Source: Alphaproteobacteria bacterium
GTDB lineage: Bacteria > Pseudomonadota > Alphaproteobacteria > Reyranellales > Reyranellaceae
Reading direction: 5' to 3'
Assembly (NCBI GenBank): GCA_016870115.1
Contig: VGCH01000002.1
Span: forward strand, 1 to 64,000
Length of the DNA: 64,000 nucleotides
A model generated the notes under the pieces. That model did not search any database. It worked only from the letters and a program-made list of their open reading frames with translations, and was not told the origin of the DNA. Both the position numbers and the translations under genes were made by a program. Below are positions 36,102 through 44,586 of this stretch, in pieces (position 1 is the first letter of the stretch; the number at the start of each line of letters is the position of its first letter).

Positions 36102-37339
36102 GCCGGTTGGGCCACCGGCCGCGCGACCGGCTTCTCGACGATCGGCCAATGCATGGCCGCCGCGATCAGCCCGAGTGCGATCGAGATCCACCACATGGCG
36201 TCATAGTTGCCCTGCAGGTCGAACAGCCGCCCGCCGCCCCAGCTGCCGAAGAAGCTGCCGATCTGATGGCCGAAGAAGACGAGGCCGTTCAGCATCGCCA
36301 TGTGGACCGGCCCGAACAGGAAACCGACCAGCGCCGTTGTGAGGGGAACAGTGCCGAGCCACAGGAAGCCGAGCGCAGCGGAGAACGCCAGAATCGAGGC
36401 GGCCGAGACAGGCACCGCAAGGAAGGCCAGGAAGGCAAGGGAGCGAAGAAGGTACAGAAGCGTCAGCAGGTTCTTGCGCTGGTAGCGCCCGCCCGCCGAA
36501 CTCCACAGGATGGCGCCGGCGATATTGAACAGGCCCACGAGCCCGATCGCCCAGCCGCCCAGCTCCGCCGGCGACAGGGCGCGGCCAAACAGGCTCAGCC
36601 CCACGCCCTTGTCGGAGATGTAGGCCGGCAGGTGGGTGCCGATGAAGGCGACGTGGAAACCGCAGACGAAGTAGGCGATGACCAGCAGGACATAGCTGCG
36701 TTGGCCGAACGCTTCCGCCAGCGCCTCGCGCGCCGTCTGCGTGCCGCCGCCCGCCTTGCGGGCCTGCGCGTTCGCTTGCCGGTCGTTCAGACCCAGCGGC
36801 AGCACGACGAGGGCGATCGCCAGCACCGTCAGAACCACCATCGTGGTTCGCCAGTCGCCAAGCCACGCCTGCACGATCGAGGCCAGCGGGACGATGAAGA
36901 ACTGCCCGAAGGAGCCGCCGGCCGAGCAGATGCCCACCGCCAGCGCCTGCTTCTGAGGCGGAGCGAGCTTCAGCACCACGCCCAGGATCGGCCCGAAGGT
37001 AGCGGCGCTGAGGCCGATGCCCACCAGCACGTTGCCCAGCACCAGCGTGAAGCCGTCCTGCATGATCGCGGTCAGCACCATGCCCGCGACGTAGAGGACA
37101 CCACCTCCGGCGATGGTCGGCGCCGACCCGAAGCGGTCGGCGAGCTGGCCTGAGAAGGGCGCGAAGGCGCCCATCAGCAGCATCGAAAGGGCGGTGGCGA
37201 AGGAGAAAAGTTCGCGCCCCACCCCCAGCTCGGCCGAAACCGGCTTCAGGAACAGGCCGAAGCTCTGGCGGACGCCGAGGCCGATCGCGAGCACGAGGAA
37301 GCCGCACCAAACGGCGGTCCAGTAGGAGCGTTGGGTCAT
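36098..37339 (-). CDS. Major facilitator superfamily transporter
   Basis: The 413-residue protein has 12 predicted membrane segments, beginning YWTAVWCGFLVLAIGLGVRQSFGLFLKPV. The MFS loop motif appears as GQLADRFGSAPTIAGGG and the second half starts after the central loop near residue 200. The opening resembles oxalate/formate and monocarboxylate-type MFS proteins, but no substrate can be assigned. ATG 37339 is preferred; further upstream the open frame is proline- and charge-rich without conserved features. It is followed by the coupled 45-residue protein. Confidence 0.87.
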   Translation of the reverse strand: MTQRSYWTAVWCGFLVLAIGLGVRQSFGLFLKPVSAELGVGRELFSFATALSMLLMGAFAPFSGQLADRFGSAPTIAGGGVLYVAGMVLTAIMQDGFTLVLGNVLVGIGLSAATFGPILGVVLKLAPPQKQALAVGICSAGGSFGQFFIVPLASIVQAWLGDWRTTMVVLTVLAIALVVLPLGLNDRQANAQARKAGGGTQTAREALAEAFGQRSYVLLVIAYFVCGFHVAFIGTHLPAYISDKGVGLSLFGRALSPAELGGWAIGLVGLFNIAGAILWSSAGGRYQRKNLLTLLYLLRSLAFLAFLAVPVSAASILAFSAALGFLWLGTVPLTTALVGFLFGPVHMAMLNGLVFFGHQIGSFFGSWGGGRLFDLQGNYDAMWWISIALGLIAAAMHWPIVEKPVARPVAQPA

Positions 37340-37425
37340 GGCCGCACTATCCGTCCCCTGTTCCGGGCCGGCAAACGCTAATCGCTCATGCCGCGATAAG
37401 CCGGGATGTGGCAGGCTGGACCGCG

Positions 37426-38949
37426 ATGCTGCGTGCCCTGCTTCTTCCGCTGGCCGGCCTGGCGCTGGGGCTGGTCGCCTCGACGGCGCTTGCGGAGCCA
37501 CGGCTGGAGCGCGAGCGCTGCCCGTTCAAGCCGCCGCGTGGTGACCGGGTCGAGTGCTTCGCCCTGATCGTGCCCGAGAACCGTGCGCAGCCCGAGGGCC
37601 GCGAAGTCCGCCTGAAGGTGGCGGTGCTGAAGGCCAAGCGCGCGGCGGTCGCCGACCCCTTGGTCTATCTCGCAGGCGGACCGGGCGACGCGCCTCTGGT
37701 GCCCTCGGTGCAGGGCGCGGACGCGCTGGCCGAGGGCGACTGGTGGCACGACACGGCGACCATCCGCCGCCGCCGCGATGTAATCATCATCAGCCAGCGT
37801 GGCGGAGGCGGCAGCTCGCCCAATCTCGACTGCTTCGACCCGCGCGCCAGCGAAGCCACGCGCACCCGCAAGCGTGCCGTGGCCGAGCCGCAGGCCCGCG
37901 AGGTGCTGCAGCGCTGTCGGCTGGGTTTCGAGCGGCGACGCATCGATCTCTCGATGTACGCCACGCCGCACCTCGCCGACGACGTGGCCGATCTCGCGCA
38001 GGCGCTGTCTCTCTCGCGGATCAACCTCTATGGCGTGTCCTACGGCACGCGCTGGGGACTGGAGGTGATGCGCCGTCACCCCGAGCTGGTGCGGTCAGCG
38101 GTGTTCGACGGGCTCTATCCGCCCAACGTGAATGGCGAGCAGAACGAGCCCGAGATCGTCCGCCGCGCCTTCGAGCAGCTCTATTCCGACTGCGCCGCCG
38201 ACATCGCCTGTCGCGAGCGCCACGGCACACTGCGCACCAGCGTCGAGACCCTCGCGGAGCGCGCGGAGCAGCGTCCGGTCTCGCTTTCGCTGCAACTCGA
38301 CGATGGACCGGTGGCGGTGAAGCTCGATGGCGCGCGGGTGCTGCTGGTGCTTCTGCACATGATGCGCGACGGCGAGGTGGCGTTGGTGCCGGAGACCGTC
38401 GCGACCGCGCTCCAAAGCGACTATCGGCTGCTGAAGCTCTTTGCCGAGGATCTCGAGTCGGGCGAGGGCGGTCTGAGTGACAGCAACGCGCTGCATTTCG
38501 ACGGACTGTTCAACAGCATCGAGTGCCGCGAGACCTGGGCCGCCGTCGATCAGGGCGCACGGCGTCGCGCGATCGAGGCGTCAGGGATCTACGGGCTCAC
38601 CGCGCGGCTGAGTAAAGCTCCCGCGCTGTGTCCGGTATGGCGCATTCCGGCAGCACCCGCGGCGGAGCGACAACCGGTGAAGAGCACCGTGCCCGTGTTG
38701 CTGATGAGCGGCGTCTATGACTGGCTGACACCGCCCGCCTGGGGCCGCGAGGCGCTCCGGCACCTGCCCAACGCGCGCCACGCGGTGTTCCGTGCCCATG
38801 GGCACGGGGTGGTGGGGCAGGAGCCCTGCGCGGCCCGACAGCGCGACGAGTTCCTGGCCGATCCCGATCCGCGCAAGGTGCCCTCCTGCCGCGCCGATCA
38901 GCCGCCCAACTTCGCGGCGGCGCTGGAACGGGCGCGGGCCTTGCCGTAG
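37426..38949 (+). CDS. Exported alpha/beta hydrolase (proline-iminopeptidase or TAP-like)
   Basis: The 507-residue protein has a signal peptide (MLRALLLPLAGLALGLVASTALAEP) and the alpha/beta hydrolase features VYLAGGPGDAP (oxyanion region) and INLYGVSYGTRWGLEVMRRHPELV with nucleophile Ser205. A C-terminal TAP-like segment, VPVLLMSGVYDWLTPPAWGREALRHLPNARHAVFRAHGHGVVG, supplies Asp and His. This is the layout of tripeptidyl/prolyl aminopeptidase-like hydrolases in the periplasm. Several cysteines suggest disulfides. GTG 37408 is an alternative start that would lengthen the signal region. Confidence 0.85.
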   Translation: MLRALLLPLAGLALGLVASTALAEPRLERERCPFKPPRGDRVECFALIVPENRAQPEGREVRLKVAVLKAKRAAVADPLVYLAGGPGDAPLVPSVQGADALAEGDWWHDTATIRRRRDVIIISQRGGGGSSPNLDCFDPRASEATRTRKRAVAEPQAREVLQRCRLGFERRRIDLSMYATPHLADDVADLAQALSLSRINLYGVSYGTRWGLEVMRRHPELVRSAVFDGLYPPNVNGEQNEPEIVRRAFEQLYSDCAADIACRERHGTLRTSVETLAERAEQRPVSLSLQLDDGPVAVKLDGARVLLVLLHMMRDGEVALVPETVATALQSDYRLLKLFAEDLESGEGGLSDSNALHFDGLFNSIECRETWAAVDQGARRRAIEASGIYGLTARLSKAPALCPVWRIPAAPAAERQPVKSTVPVLLMSGVYDWLTPPAWGREALRHLPNARHAVFRAHGHGVVGQEPCAARQRDEFLADPDPRKVPSCRADQPPNFAAALERARALP

Positions 38950-38985
38950 AGCAGGGCGTTCGCCATTCCCGTCCAGGGTCCAACC

Positions 38986-39921
38986 ATGAATCGTGTCCTC
39001 GCCCATACCGGCGCGCGCTACCCCATCGTCCAGGCGCCGATGGGCTGGATCGCCCGCAGCAAGCTCGCCTCGGCGGTGTCCAACGCCGGCGGACTCGGCA
39101 TCATCGAGACGTCGTCCGGCGAGGTCGATGCCTGCATGGCCGAGATCGCGCGCATGCGCGAGCTGACCGACAGGCCTTTCGGCGTGAACCTGCCGCTGCT
39201 CTTCATCCGCGAGCCGCGCGTCGTCGATCTGGTGGCGGCAAGTGGCGTGAAGTTCGTCACCACTTCGGCTGGCTCGCCGGCCAAGCTGCTGCCGACGCTG
39301 AAGGCCGCCGGCCTGATCGTCTATCACGTCGTGCCCAACCTCACCTCGGCGCTGAAAGCGGTCGAGGCGGGCGTCGACGGGCTGGTGGTCGAGGGCGGTG
39401 AGGGCGGCGGCTTCAAGAACCCCGACGATGTCAGCACGCTCGTCCTGTTGCAGGCGGTGCGTGAGCGCTGCGACGTGCCCCTGATCGCCGCCGGCGGCAT
39501 TTGCGACGGACGCGGCATGGCGGCGGCTTTCGCGCTGGGCGCCGAGGCGATCCAGATGGGCACGCGGTTCGTGAGCAGCGCCGAGAGTCCGGTCCATGCC
39601 AACTACAAGCAGGCGATCATCGATGCGACCGACACCGGTACGGTGATGCTGAACCGCAAGGCGAGTCCCTGCGTGCGGGCGCTCAAGACCGGCCTCACCC
39701 AGGAGCTGGACCGCGCCGGCGGCTTCGATCGCTCCGTTCTGAACTCGGTGAAGGAGGTCTATTTCAACGGCGACATGGAGGTCTCGCTGGCGCTCGCCGG
39801 CCAGACCGTGGGCCTGATCCACGAGGTACTGCCTGTCGCCGAGATCGTCCGCCGCACCGTCGAGGGTTTCCACGAGATCCGCCGACGCCAGGGCGAGCGC
39901 TCGCTCGCCGGCGCGTTCTGA
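38986..39921 (+). CDS. Nitronate monooxygenase (2-nitropropane dioxygenase-like)
   Basis: The 311-residue FMN TIM-barrel enzyme shows YPIVQAPMGWIARSKLASAVSNAGGLGIIETSS, VEGGEGGGFKN, PLIAAGGICDGRGMAAAFALGAEAIQMGTRFVSSAES and HANYKQAI. This matches the NMO/2-NPD family, which oxidises alkyl nitronates, although FabK-like or other roles occur in the family. It starts 36 bases after the hydrolase and ends seven bases before rfbG. Confidence 0.9.
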   Translation: MNRVLAHTGARYPIVQAPMGWIARSKLASAVSNAGGLGIIETSSGEVDACMAEIARMRELTDRPFGVNLPLLFIREPRVVDLVAASGVKFVTTSAGSPAKLLPTLKAAGLIVYHVVPNLTSALKAVEAGVDGLVVEGGEGGGFKNPDDVSTLVLLQAVRERCDVPLIAAGGICDGRGMAAAFALGAEAIQMGTRFVSSAESPVHANYKQAIIDATDTGTVMLNRKASPCVRALKTGLTQELDRAGGFDRSVLNSVKEVYFNGDMEVSLALAGQTVGLIHEVLPVAEIVRRTVEGFHEIRRRQGERSLAGAF

Positions 39922-39928
39922 TCGCCCG

Positions 39929-41002
39929 ATGACGGTCGACCTTCCCTTCGAGCGTCGCCTTGCCGGTCGGCGGGTTCTGCTGACCGGTCACACGGGTTTC
40001 ACCGGCGGGTGGCTCGCGCGCTGGCTCACGACCATCGGCGCCGAAGTGCATGGCCTGGCACTTGCGCCCGAAGGCACGCCCAACCTCTGCGATGCCGCCG
40101 GCATCGCCGGTCTGGTGCGTCATCGGCTGGGCGACATTCGCGATGCCGCGACCGTGGATCGCGCGGTAGCGGAGGCGCGACCCGAGATCGTGTTCCACCT
40201 CGCAGCCCAGCCGTTGGTGCGGCGCTCGTACCGTCAACCGGTCGAGACGTTCGCAGTCAATGTGATGGGCACCGCCCATGTGCTCGACGCCGCGCGGCGG
40301 CATGGCGCGAAGGCCGCCGTCGTCGTCACCACCGACAAGGTCTATCGCAATCGCGAGCGACCGGAACCCTACGCCGAGGATGACGAACTGGGCGGCAAGG
40401 ATCCCTACAGCGCGTCGAAGGCCGCCGCCGAGTTGGTCGCCGCGTCGTGGCGGGCGAGTTTCGGAACGGAAGGGCTCGCCATCGCCACCGCCCGCGGCGG
40501 CAATATCGTGGGTGGCGGCGACTGGTCGGAGGACCGTCTGGTGCCCGATTTCGCCCGTGCCGTCCTGGGCCAGAGCGCCTTGGTCCTGCGCAATCCGCAG
40601 GCCACAAGGCCCTGGCAGCATGTGCTGGCGCTCTGCCACGGCTATCTGGTGCTGGGTGCTGCGTTGCTGGAGCGACCGGACGAAGTCGTCGGCGGCTGGA
40701 ACTTCGGGCCCGATGCGTCGGGCGTCGTGCCGGTGGGCGATGTAGTGCGGCGCCTCTCAGCCGCCTGGCGCGCGCCGCCGGTCTGCATTGAACCGTCGCC
40801 GCTCGCCGAGGCGCAGTTGCTTGCGCTGGACAGCGCCCGGGCGCGCGATCGTCTCGGCTGGCGCCCGCCATGGGACCTCGACCATGTGCTGCAACGCACG
40901 GCCGAATGGTACCGCGGCTTCCATGACGGCAACGAGCCCGCTGGCGGCCTGCTCCAGCGCCAGATCGACGCCTACCGCGCCGACCTCAGGGCCGCCGGCT
41001 GA
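39929..41002 (+). CDS. rfbG: CDP-glucose 4,6-dehydratase
   Basis: RfbG converts CDP-glucose to CDP-4-keto-6-deoxyglucose. The 357-residue extended SDR has GHTGFTGGWLARWL (20-33), FHLAAQPLVRRSYRQPVETFAVNVMGT, the catalytic TTDKVYRN...DPYSASKAAAEL (Tyr-x3-Lys) and RGGNIVGGGDWSEDRLVPD, all diagnostic of this enzyme. The partner RfbF lies 2.7 kb downstream. It overlaps the opposite-strand methyltransferase end by 17 bases. Confidence 0.92.
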   Translation: MTVDLPFERRLAGRRVLLTGHTGFTGGWLARWLTTIGAEVHGLALAPEGTPNLCDAAGIAGLVRHRLGDIRDAATVDRAVAEARPEIVFHLAAQPLVRRSYRQPVETFAVNVMGTAHVLDAARRHGAKAAVVVTTDKVYRNRERPEPYAEDDELGGKDPYSASKAAAELVAASWRASFGTEGLAIATARGGNIVGGGDWSEDRLVPDFARAVLGQSALVLRNPQATRPWQHVLALCHGYLVLGAALLERPDEVVGGWNFGPDASGVVPVGDVVRRLSAAWRAPPVCIEPSPLAEAQLLALDSARARDRLGWRPPWDLDHVLQRTAEWYRGFHDGNEPAGGLLQRQIDAYRADLRAAG

Positions 41003-41726
41003 GAACCAGCAGGATCGAACCGCCGAAGGGGAACGAAAGGCCGGCGCCGATGACGCCTCGCTCCAACGAGAGAGCCGCGGAGAACAGCGAGTCCAGCCAA
41101 CGCGGATACTCCCGCACATCGCTCGGCGCATCGTCGCGCTCCAGCAGGCGGTGTGCGGCCATCGCGGGAAACAGCAGCGAATTCCAATAGGTGGCGCGCA
41201 GCGGCTCGAAGCCCTGTGCGCGGGCCAGCGCCAGCGCCGACCCGCGTGTGAATCGGCGCGCGTTGTAGGTGCGCTTGTCGTGTGCCGACATCATCCACTG
41301 GTAGGCGGGCAGATTGAGAAGCGCCACGCCGCCCGGCACCAGGCACCGTCGCACCTCGCTGAGCGCGCGCGCGGGATCGACGCCGATCTGGGAATAGACA
41401 TCCAGTGAGTAGTAGGCGGCGAGCGATCCGTCGGGCAGCGGGAGATCGTTGATCGAGGCGCACATCACCGGTCGACCGGATTTGGTGCGCGCCATCTCGG
41501 CGGCGATGCTGTCGTACTCAAGCCCCATCGTCGGCCGGCCGTGGAAGCTCGGTCCCAGCAGCGTGAGGATGCCGCCGGTGCCGCAGCCGGCGTCCAGGAT
41601 CGAGCCTTGCGCTTGCGTGCGGTCGAGCGCGCGGCCGAGTTCGCCCGTCACCAGCGCGCGCAAGCCGCGGTACCACCACATGCGGTCTTCGACCGCGGCC
41701 ATGATCTCGTATTCGTGGCGTTCCAT
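40986..41726 (-). CDS. Class I SAM-dependent methyltransferase
   Basis: The 246-residue protein has a methyltransferase-11 core: MWWYRGLRALVTGEL, then ILDAGCGTGGILTLLG (motif I), MCASINDLPLPDGSLAAYYSLDVYSQIG and ALSEVRRCLVPGGVALLNLPAYQWMMSAHD. Its place within the rfb genes suggests it methylates a surface sugar or lipid-linked glycan, but the acceptor is unknown. It is the only minus-strand gene in the island and overlaps rfbG tail to tail. Confidence 0.85.
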   Translation of the reverse strand: MERHEYEIMAAVEDRMWWYRGLRALVTGELGRALDRTQAQGSILDAGCGTGGILTLLGPSFHGRPTMGLEYDSIAAEMARTKSGRPVMCASINDLPLPDGSLAAYYSLDVYSQIGVDPARALSEVRRCLVPGGVALLNLPAYQWMMSAHDKRTYNARRFTRGSALALARAQGFEPLRATYWNSLLFPAMAAHRLLERDDAPSDVREYPRWLDSLFSAALSLERGVIGAGLSFPFGGSILLVLSRRP

Positions 41727-41816
41727 GCGAGCTGTCGCTTACGCCATCCGGGCCCCTTGGTCCATTCGACGGCACCGCCGGGCTCCCGTATAGGATGCGG
41801 CCGGAAGGGGAGGCGG

Positions 41817-42746
41817 ATGGCGCGGATCCTGATCGCAGGCGCGGGCGGCTTGGTCGGTCGCAGCCTCGCGCGGCGGCTGGTGGAACGCGGGCACGCCGTC
41901 GCGGCATTGACCGTATCGGCGCGCGATCTGCCGGCCCCGATTGAGCCGATTCGGCTGTCCGCCTGGACGCCGGAAGCGGTGAGCGAGGCCGCCGGGCGCG
42001 CGGGTCGTTGCGACTGGGCGGTGAACCTCGCCGCCTATGGCGTCGATCCCCGGGAAACCGACCCCGCCCGCGCGCGACTGGGCAATGTCGAGCTGCCTGC
42101 CGCACTGGTGGTCCTGGCGGCGCGCGCCGGAGCGGAATTCTTCCTGCAGGTCGGCAGCTCGGCGGAGTATGCGGAGTTGACGGAAACCCGGCCGATGCGC
42201 GAGGACGATCCTGTGGAGACGCTCAAGACCTATGGCGCCAGCAAGGCCGCCGGCACGCACGCCGTTCTGGATGTGGCCGGGGCGACCGGAATTCCTGCGT
42301 TGGTTGCCCGGCTGTTTGGTGTCTACGGGCCGGACGAGGGGCCGTGGCGGCTGCTGCCCGCACTGCACAAGCGCCTCTCGACGGGCGAGCGGGTGCCGCT
42401 GTCACCGGGCGCCCAGGTCCGCGACTTTCTGCATGTCGAGGATGCGGCCGATGGCCTGATCGCGCTCGCCGAGGCGGGGAGAGGTCACCTCTCTGACCGC
42501 GTGGTCAATCTCTGCTCCGGTGTCGGCGCGAGCGTGCGCCACTTCGCCGAGCTGGTCGCCGACGCCATGGATCGCCCGCGCGCGTTGCTTGATTTCGGCG
42601 CGCATCCCATGCGCCCCGGCGAGTTGCCCTATCTGGTGGGCGACACGACGCGCCGCCGCCGCGCGATGAAATGGGAGCCGGCGCGCGACTTGCGCTCCGG
42701 CTTGGCCAGCGCCGTGGCGTCGCTTTCCGCGCGCGGTGCGACATGA
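41817..42746 (+). CDS. NAD-dependent epimerase/dehydratase-like sugar reductase
   Basis: The 309-residue extended SDR has ILIAGAGGLVGRSLARRLVERGH, QVGSSAEYAELTETRPMREDDP, the Tyr-x3-Lys site TYGASKAAGTHA and RLFGVYGPDEGPWRLLPALHKRL. In this context it could reduce or epimerise CDP-4-keto-6-deoxyglucose, the RfbG product, but the substrate is inferred from neighbours only. ATG 41817 follows GAAGGGGAGG. It overlaps the next gene by ATGA. Confidence 0.85.
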   Translation: MARILIAGAGGLVGRSLARRLVERGHAVAALTVSARDLPAPIEPIRLSAWTPEAVSEAAGRAGRCDWAVNLAAYGVDPRETDPARARLGNVELPAALVVLAARAGAEFFLQVGSSAEYAELTETRPMREDDPVETLKTYGASKAAGTHAVLDVAGATGIPALVARLFGVYGPDEGPWRLLPALHKRLSTGERVPLSPGAQVRDFLHVEDAADGLIALAEAGRGHLSDRVVNLCSGVGASVRHFAELVADAMDRPRALLDFGAHPMRPGELPYLVGDTTRRRRAMKWEPARDLRSGLASAVASLSARGAT

Positions 42747-43741
42747 GTGACGTCGCGCGCCGTCGCCTGATCACGATCTCGATCCCGGTCTATAACGAGG
42801 CCGGCAATATCGCCCGTCTTCTGGAGCGTCTGGACGCGGTGGCGGCGGCCGAGACCGCCTACGACTTCGAGTTCCTCTTCACCGACAATGCCAGCGAGGA
42901 CGAGACCTATCGCCTGCTGGCTGACGCCGCCCGGCGCGACCGCCGGGTGCGGGTGGTTCGCTTCTCGCGCAACTTCGGCTTCCAGCGCTCGATCCTGACC
43001 AACTTCCTGCTGGCGCGCGGTGACGCCGCCGTGCAGATCGACGCCGATCTGCAGGATCCGCCGGAGCTGATACGGCGCTTTCTCGAGCTCTGGGCCCAGG
43101 GCTATCGCGTGGTGTACGGCGTGCGGCGCGGTCGCGCCGAATCGGTCGTGCTGTCGGGACTGCGCAAGCTCTACTACCGCGTGGTCCGCAGTCTGAGCGA
43201 GGTTGAGCTGCCCAACGACGCCGGTGATTTCCGCCTGATCGATCGCAGCATCATCGAGCATCTGCGCACGGTCTCGGACAAGAACCCCTATCTGCGCGGC
43301 CTCATCGCGGCACTCGGCCACCGCCAGATCGGCGTCGAGTATGATCGCGACGAACGTCGCGCCGGCAAGTCGAAGTTCAACGCGGGCCGGCTGGTGCGCC
43401 TGGGCATCGACGGCATCGTGAGTCAGTCGACCGCGCCGCTCCGCTACATCACGATCTTCGGGTTCCTGCTGTCGGCGCTGACCGGTCTGGTGGCTGTGCT
43501 CTATCTCGCCTACTGGGCCTTCACCTGGCGCACCATTCCGCCCGGTTTCACGACATTGGTGCTGTTGCAGCTCGTCACCATCGGGCTCAACGCCGCGCTG
43601 ATGGGCGTACTTGGCGAGTATCTGGCGCGGGTGGCGGAGAATGTGCGCGGCCATCCCTTCGTGGTGATCGAAAGCACGATCGAGAGCGGCGAGGAACGGG
43701 TCGCCGAGCGGGTCTATGCCGGGACGAGGGAGAACTCATGA
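42743..43741 (+). CDS. Membrane glycosyltransferase family 2 (DPM1/GtrB-like)
   Basis: The 332-residue protein has the GT-A core ITISIPVYNEAGNIARLLERL, FTDNASEDET, the DxD-type QIDADLQDPPELI and AGKSKFNAGRLVRLGIDGI. Two C-terminal transmembrane helices follow (YITIFGFLLSALTGLVAVLYLAYW and TLVLLQLVTIGLNAALMGVLGEYL). This matches transferases that load a sugar on polyprenyl phosphate for modification of O-antigen or lipid A. It is coupled to both neighbours by ATGA overlaps. Confidence 0.92.
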   Translation: MSDVARRRLITISIPVYNEAGNIARLLERLDAVAAAETAYDFEFLFTDNASEDETYRLLADAARRDRRVRVVRFSRNFGFQRSILTNFLLARGDAAVQIDADLQDPPELIRRFLELWAQGYRVVYGVRRGRAESVVLSGLRKLYYRVVRSLSEVELPNDAGDFRLIDRSIIEHLRTVSDKNPYLRGLIAALGHRQIGVEYDRDERRAGKSKFNAGRLVRLGIDGIVSQSTAPLRYITIFGFLLSALTGLVAVLYLAYWAFTWRTIPPGFTTLVLLQLVTIGLNAALMGVLGEYLARVAENVRGHPFVVIESTIESGEERVAERVYAGTRENS

Positions 43742-44511
43742 AGACGGTGATCCTGGCCGGCGGCTTCGGCACACGCCTCTCGGAGGAGACGGATCTCCGA
43801 CCCAAGCCGCTGGTCGAGATCGGCGGTCGGCCGATTCTCTGGCACATCATGAAGCTCTATGCGCGCCACGGGCTGAAGGATTTCGTGGTTTGCTGCGGCT
43901 ACAAGGGCGCCGACATCAAGCGCTACTTCGCGAACTATCTGATGGAGACGTCCGACGTCACCTTCGACTTCGCGACCAATGCCGTCTCGCATCTGTCGAA
44001 GAACGACATCGACTGGAAAGTCACGCTCGTCGATACGGGCCTCGATAGCATGACCGGTGGACGGCTGAAGCGCGTCGCTCATCTGGTCCAGGGCGGTACC
44101 TTCTGTCTCACCTACGGCGACGGTGTTTCTGATATCGATATCGGCCAGCTGATCGCCTTCCATCGTGCCCACGGCAAGGCGGCGACTGTGACGGCCGTCC
44201 CGTCGCCGGGCCGTTTCGGCATCCTGGATCTCGACAAGGCGAACCGGGTGACGCGCTTCCACGAGAAGCCGGACAACGAGATGGGCTGGATCAATGGCGG
44301 CTTCTTCGTGCTTGAGCCGCGGGCGCTCGCCCACATAGACGACGACCGCACAATCTGGGAGCGCGAGCCGTTGGAGCGGCTGGCCGCCGCCGGCGAGCTT
44401 TCGGCGTTCCGCCACACCGGCTTCTGGCAGCCGATGGACACGTTGCGCGACAAGCGCGCGCTGGAGGCTCTGTGGGCGTCCGGCAAGGCGCCGTGGAAGA
44501 GCTGGGACTGA
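43738..44511 (+). CDS. rfbF: Glucose-1-phosphate cytidylyltransferase
   Basis: RfbF makes CDP-glucose from CTP and glucose-1-phosphate, the substrate of RfbG. The 257-residue protein has VILAGGFGTRLSEETDLRPKPLVEIGGRPILWHIMKLYARHG, CCGYKGADIKRYF, CLTYGDGVSDIDIGQLIAFH and the FHEKPDNEMGWINGGFFVLEP signature. It is coupled to the glycosyltransferase by an ATGA overlap and ends the island. Confidence 0.95.
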   Translation: MKTVILAGGFGTRLSEETDLRPKPLVEIGGRPILWHIMKLYARHGLKDFVVCCGYKGADIKRYFANYLMETSDVTFDFATNAVSHLSKNDIDWKVTLVDTGLDSMTGGRLKRVAHLVQGGTFCLTYGDGVSDIDIGQLIAFHRAHGKAATVTAVPSPGRFGILDLDKANRVTRFHEKPDNEMGWINGGFFVLEPRALAHIDDDRTIWEREPLERLAAAGELSAFRHTGFWQPMDTLRDKRALEALWASGKAPWKSWD

Positions 44512-44586
44512 CGTCCCGGGCCTGCGACGCAACGGCGCCGGCTCGTGGCCGGACGCGGGGGCTCTGCCCGATATAGGCTGGCGCCG

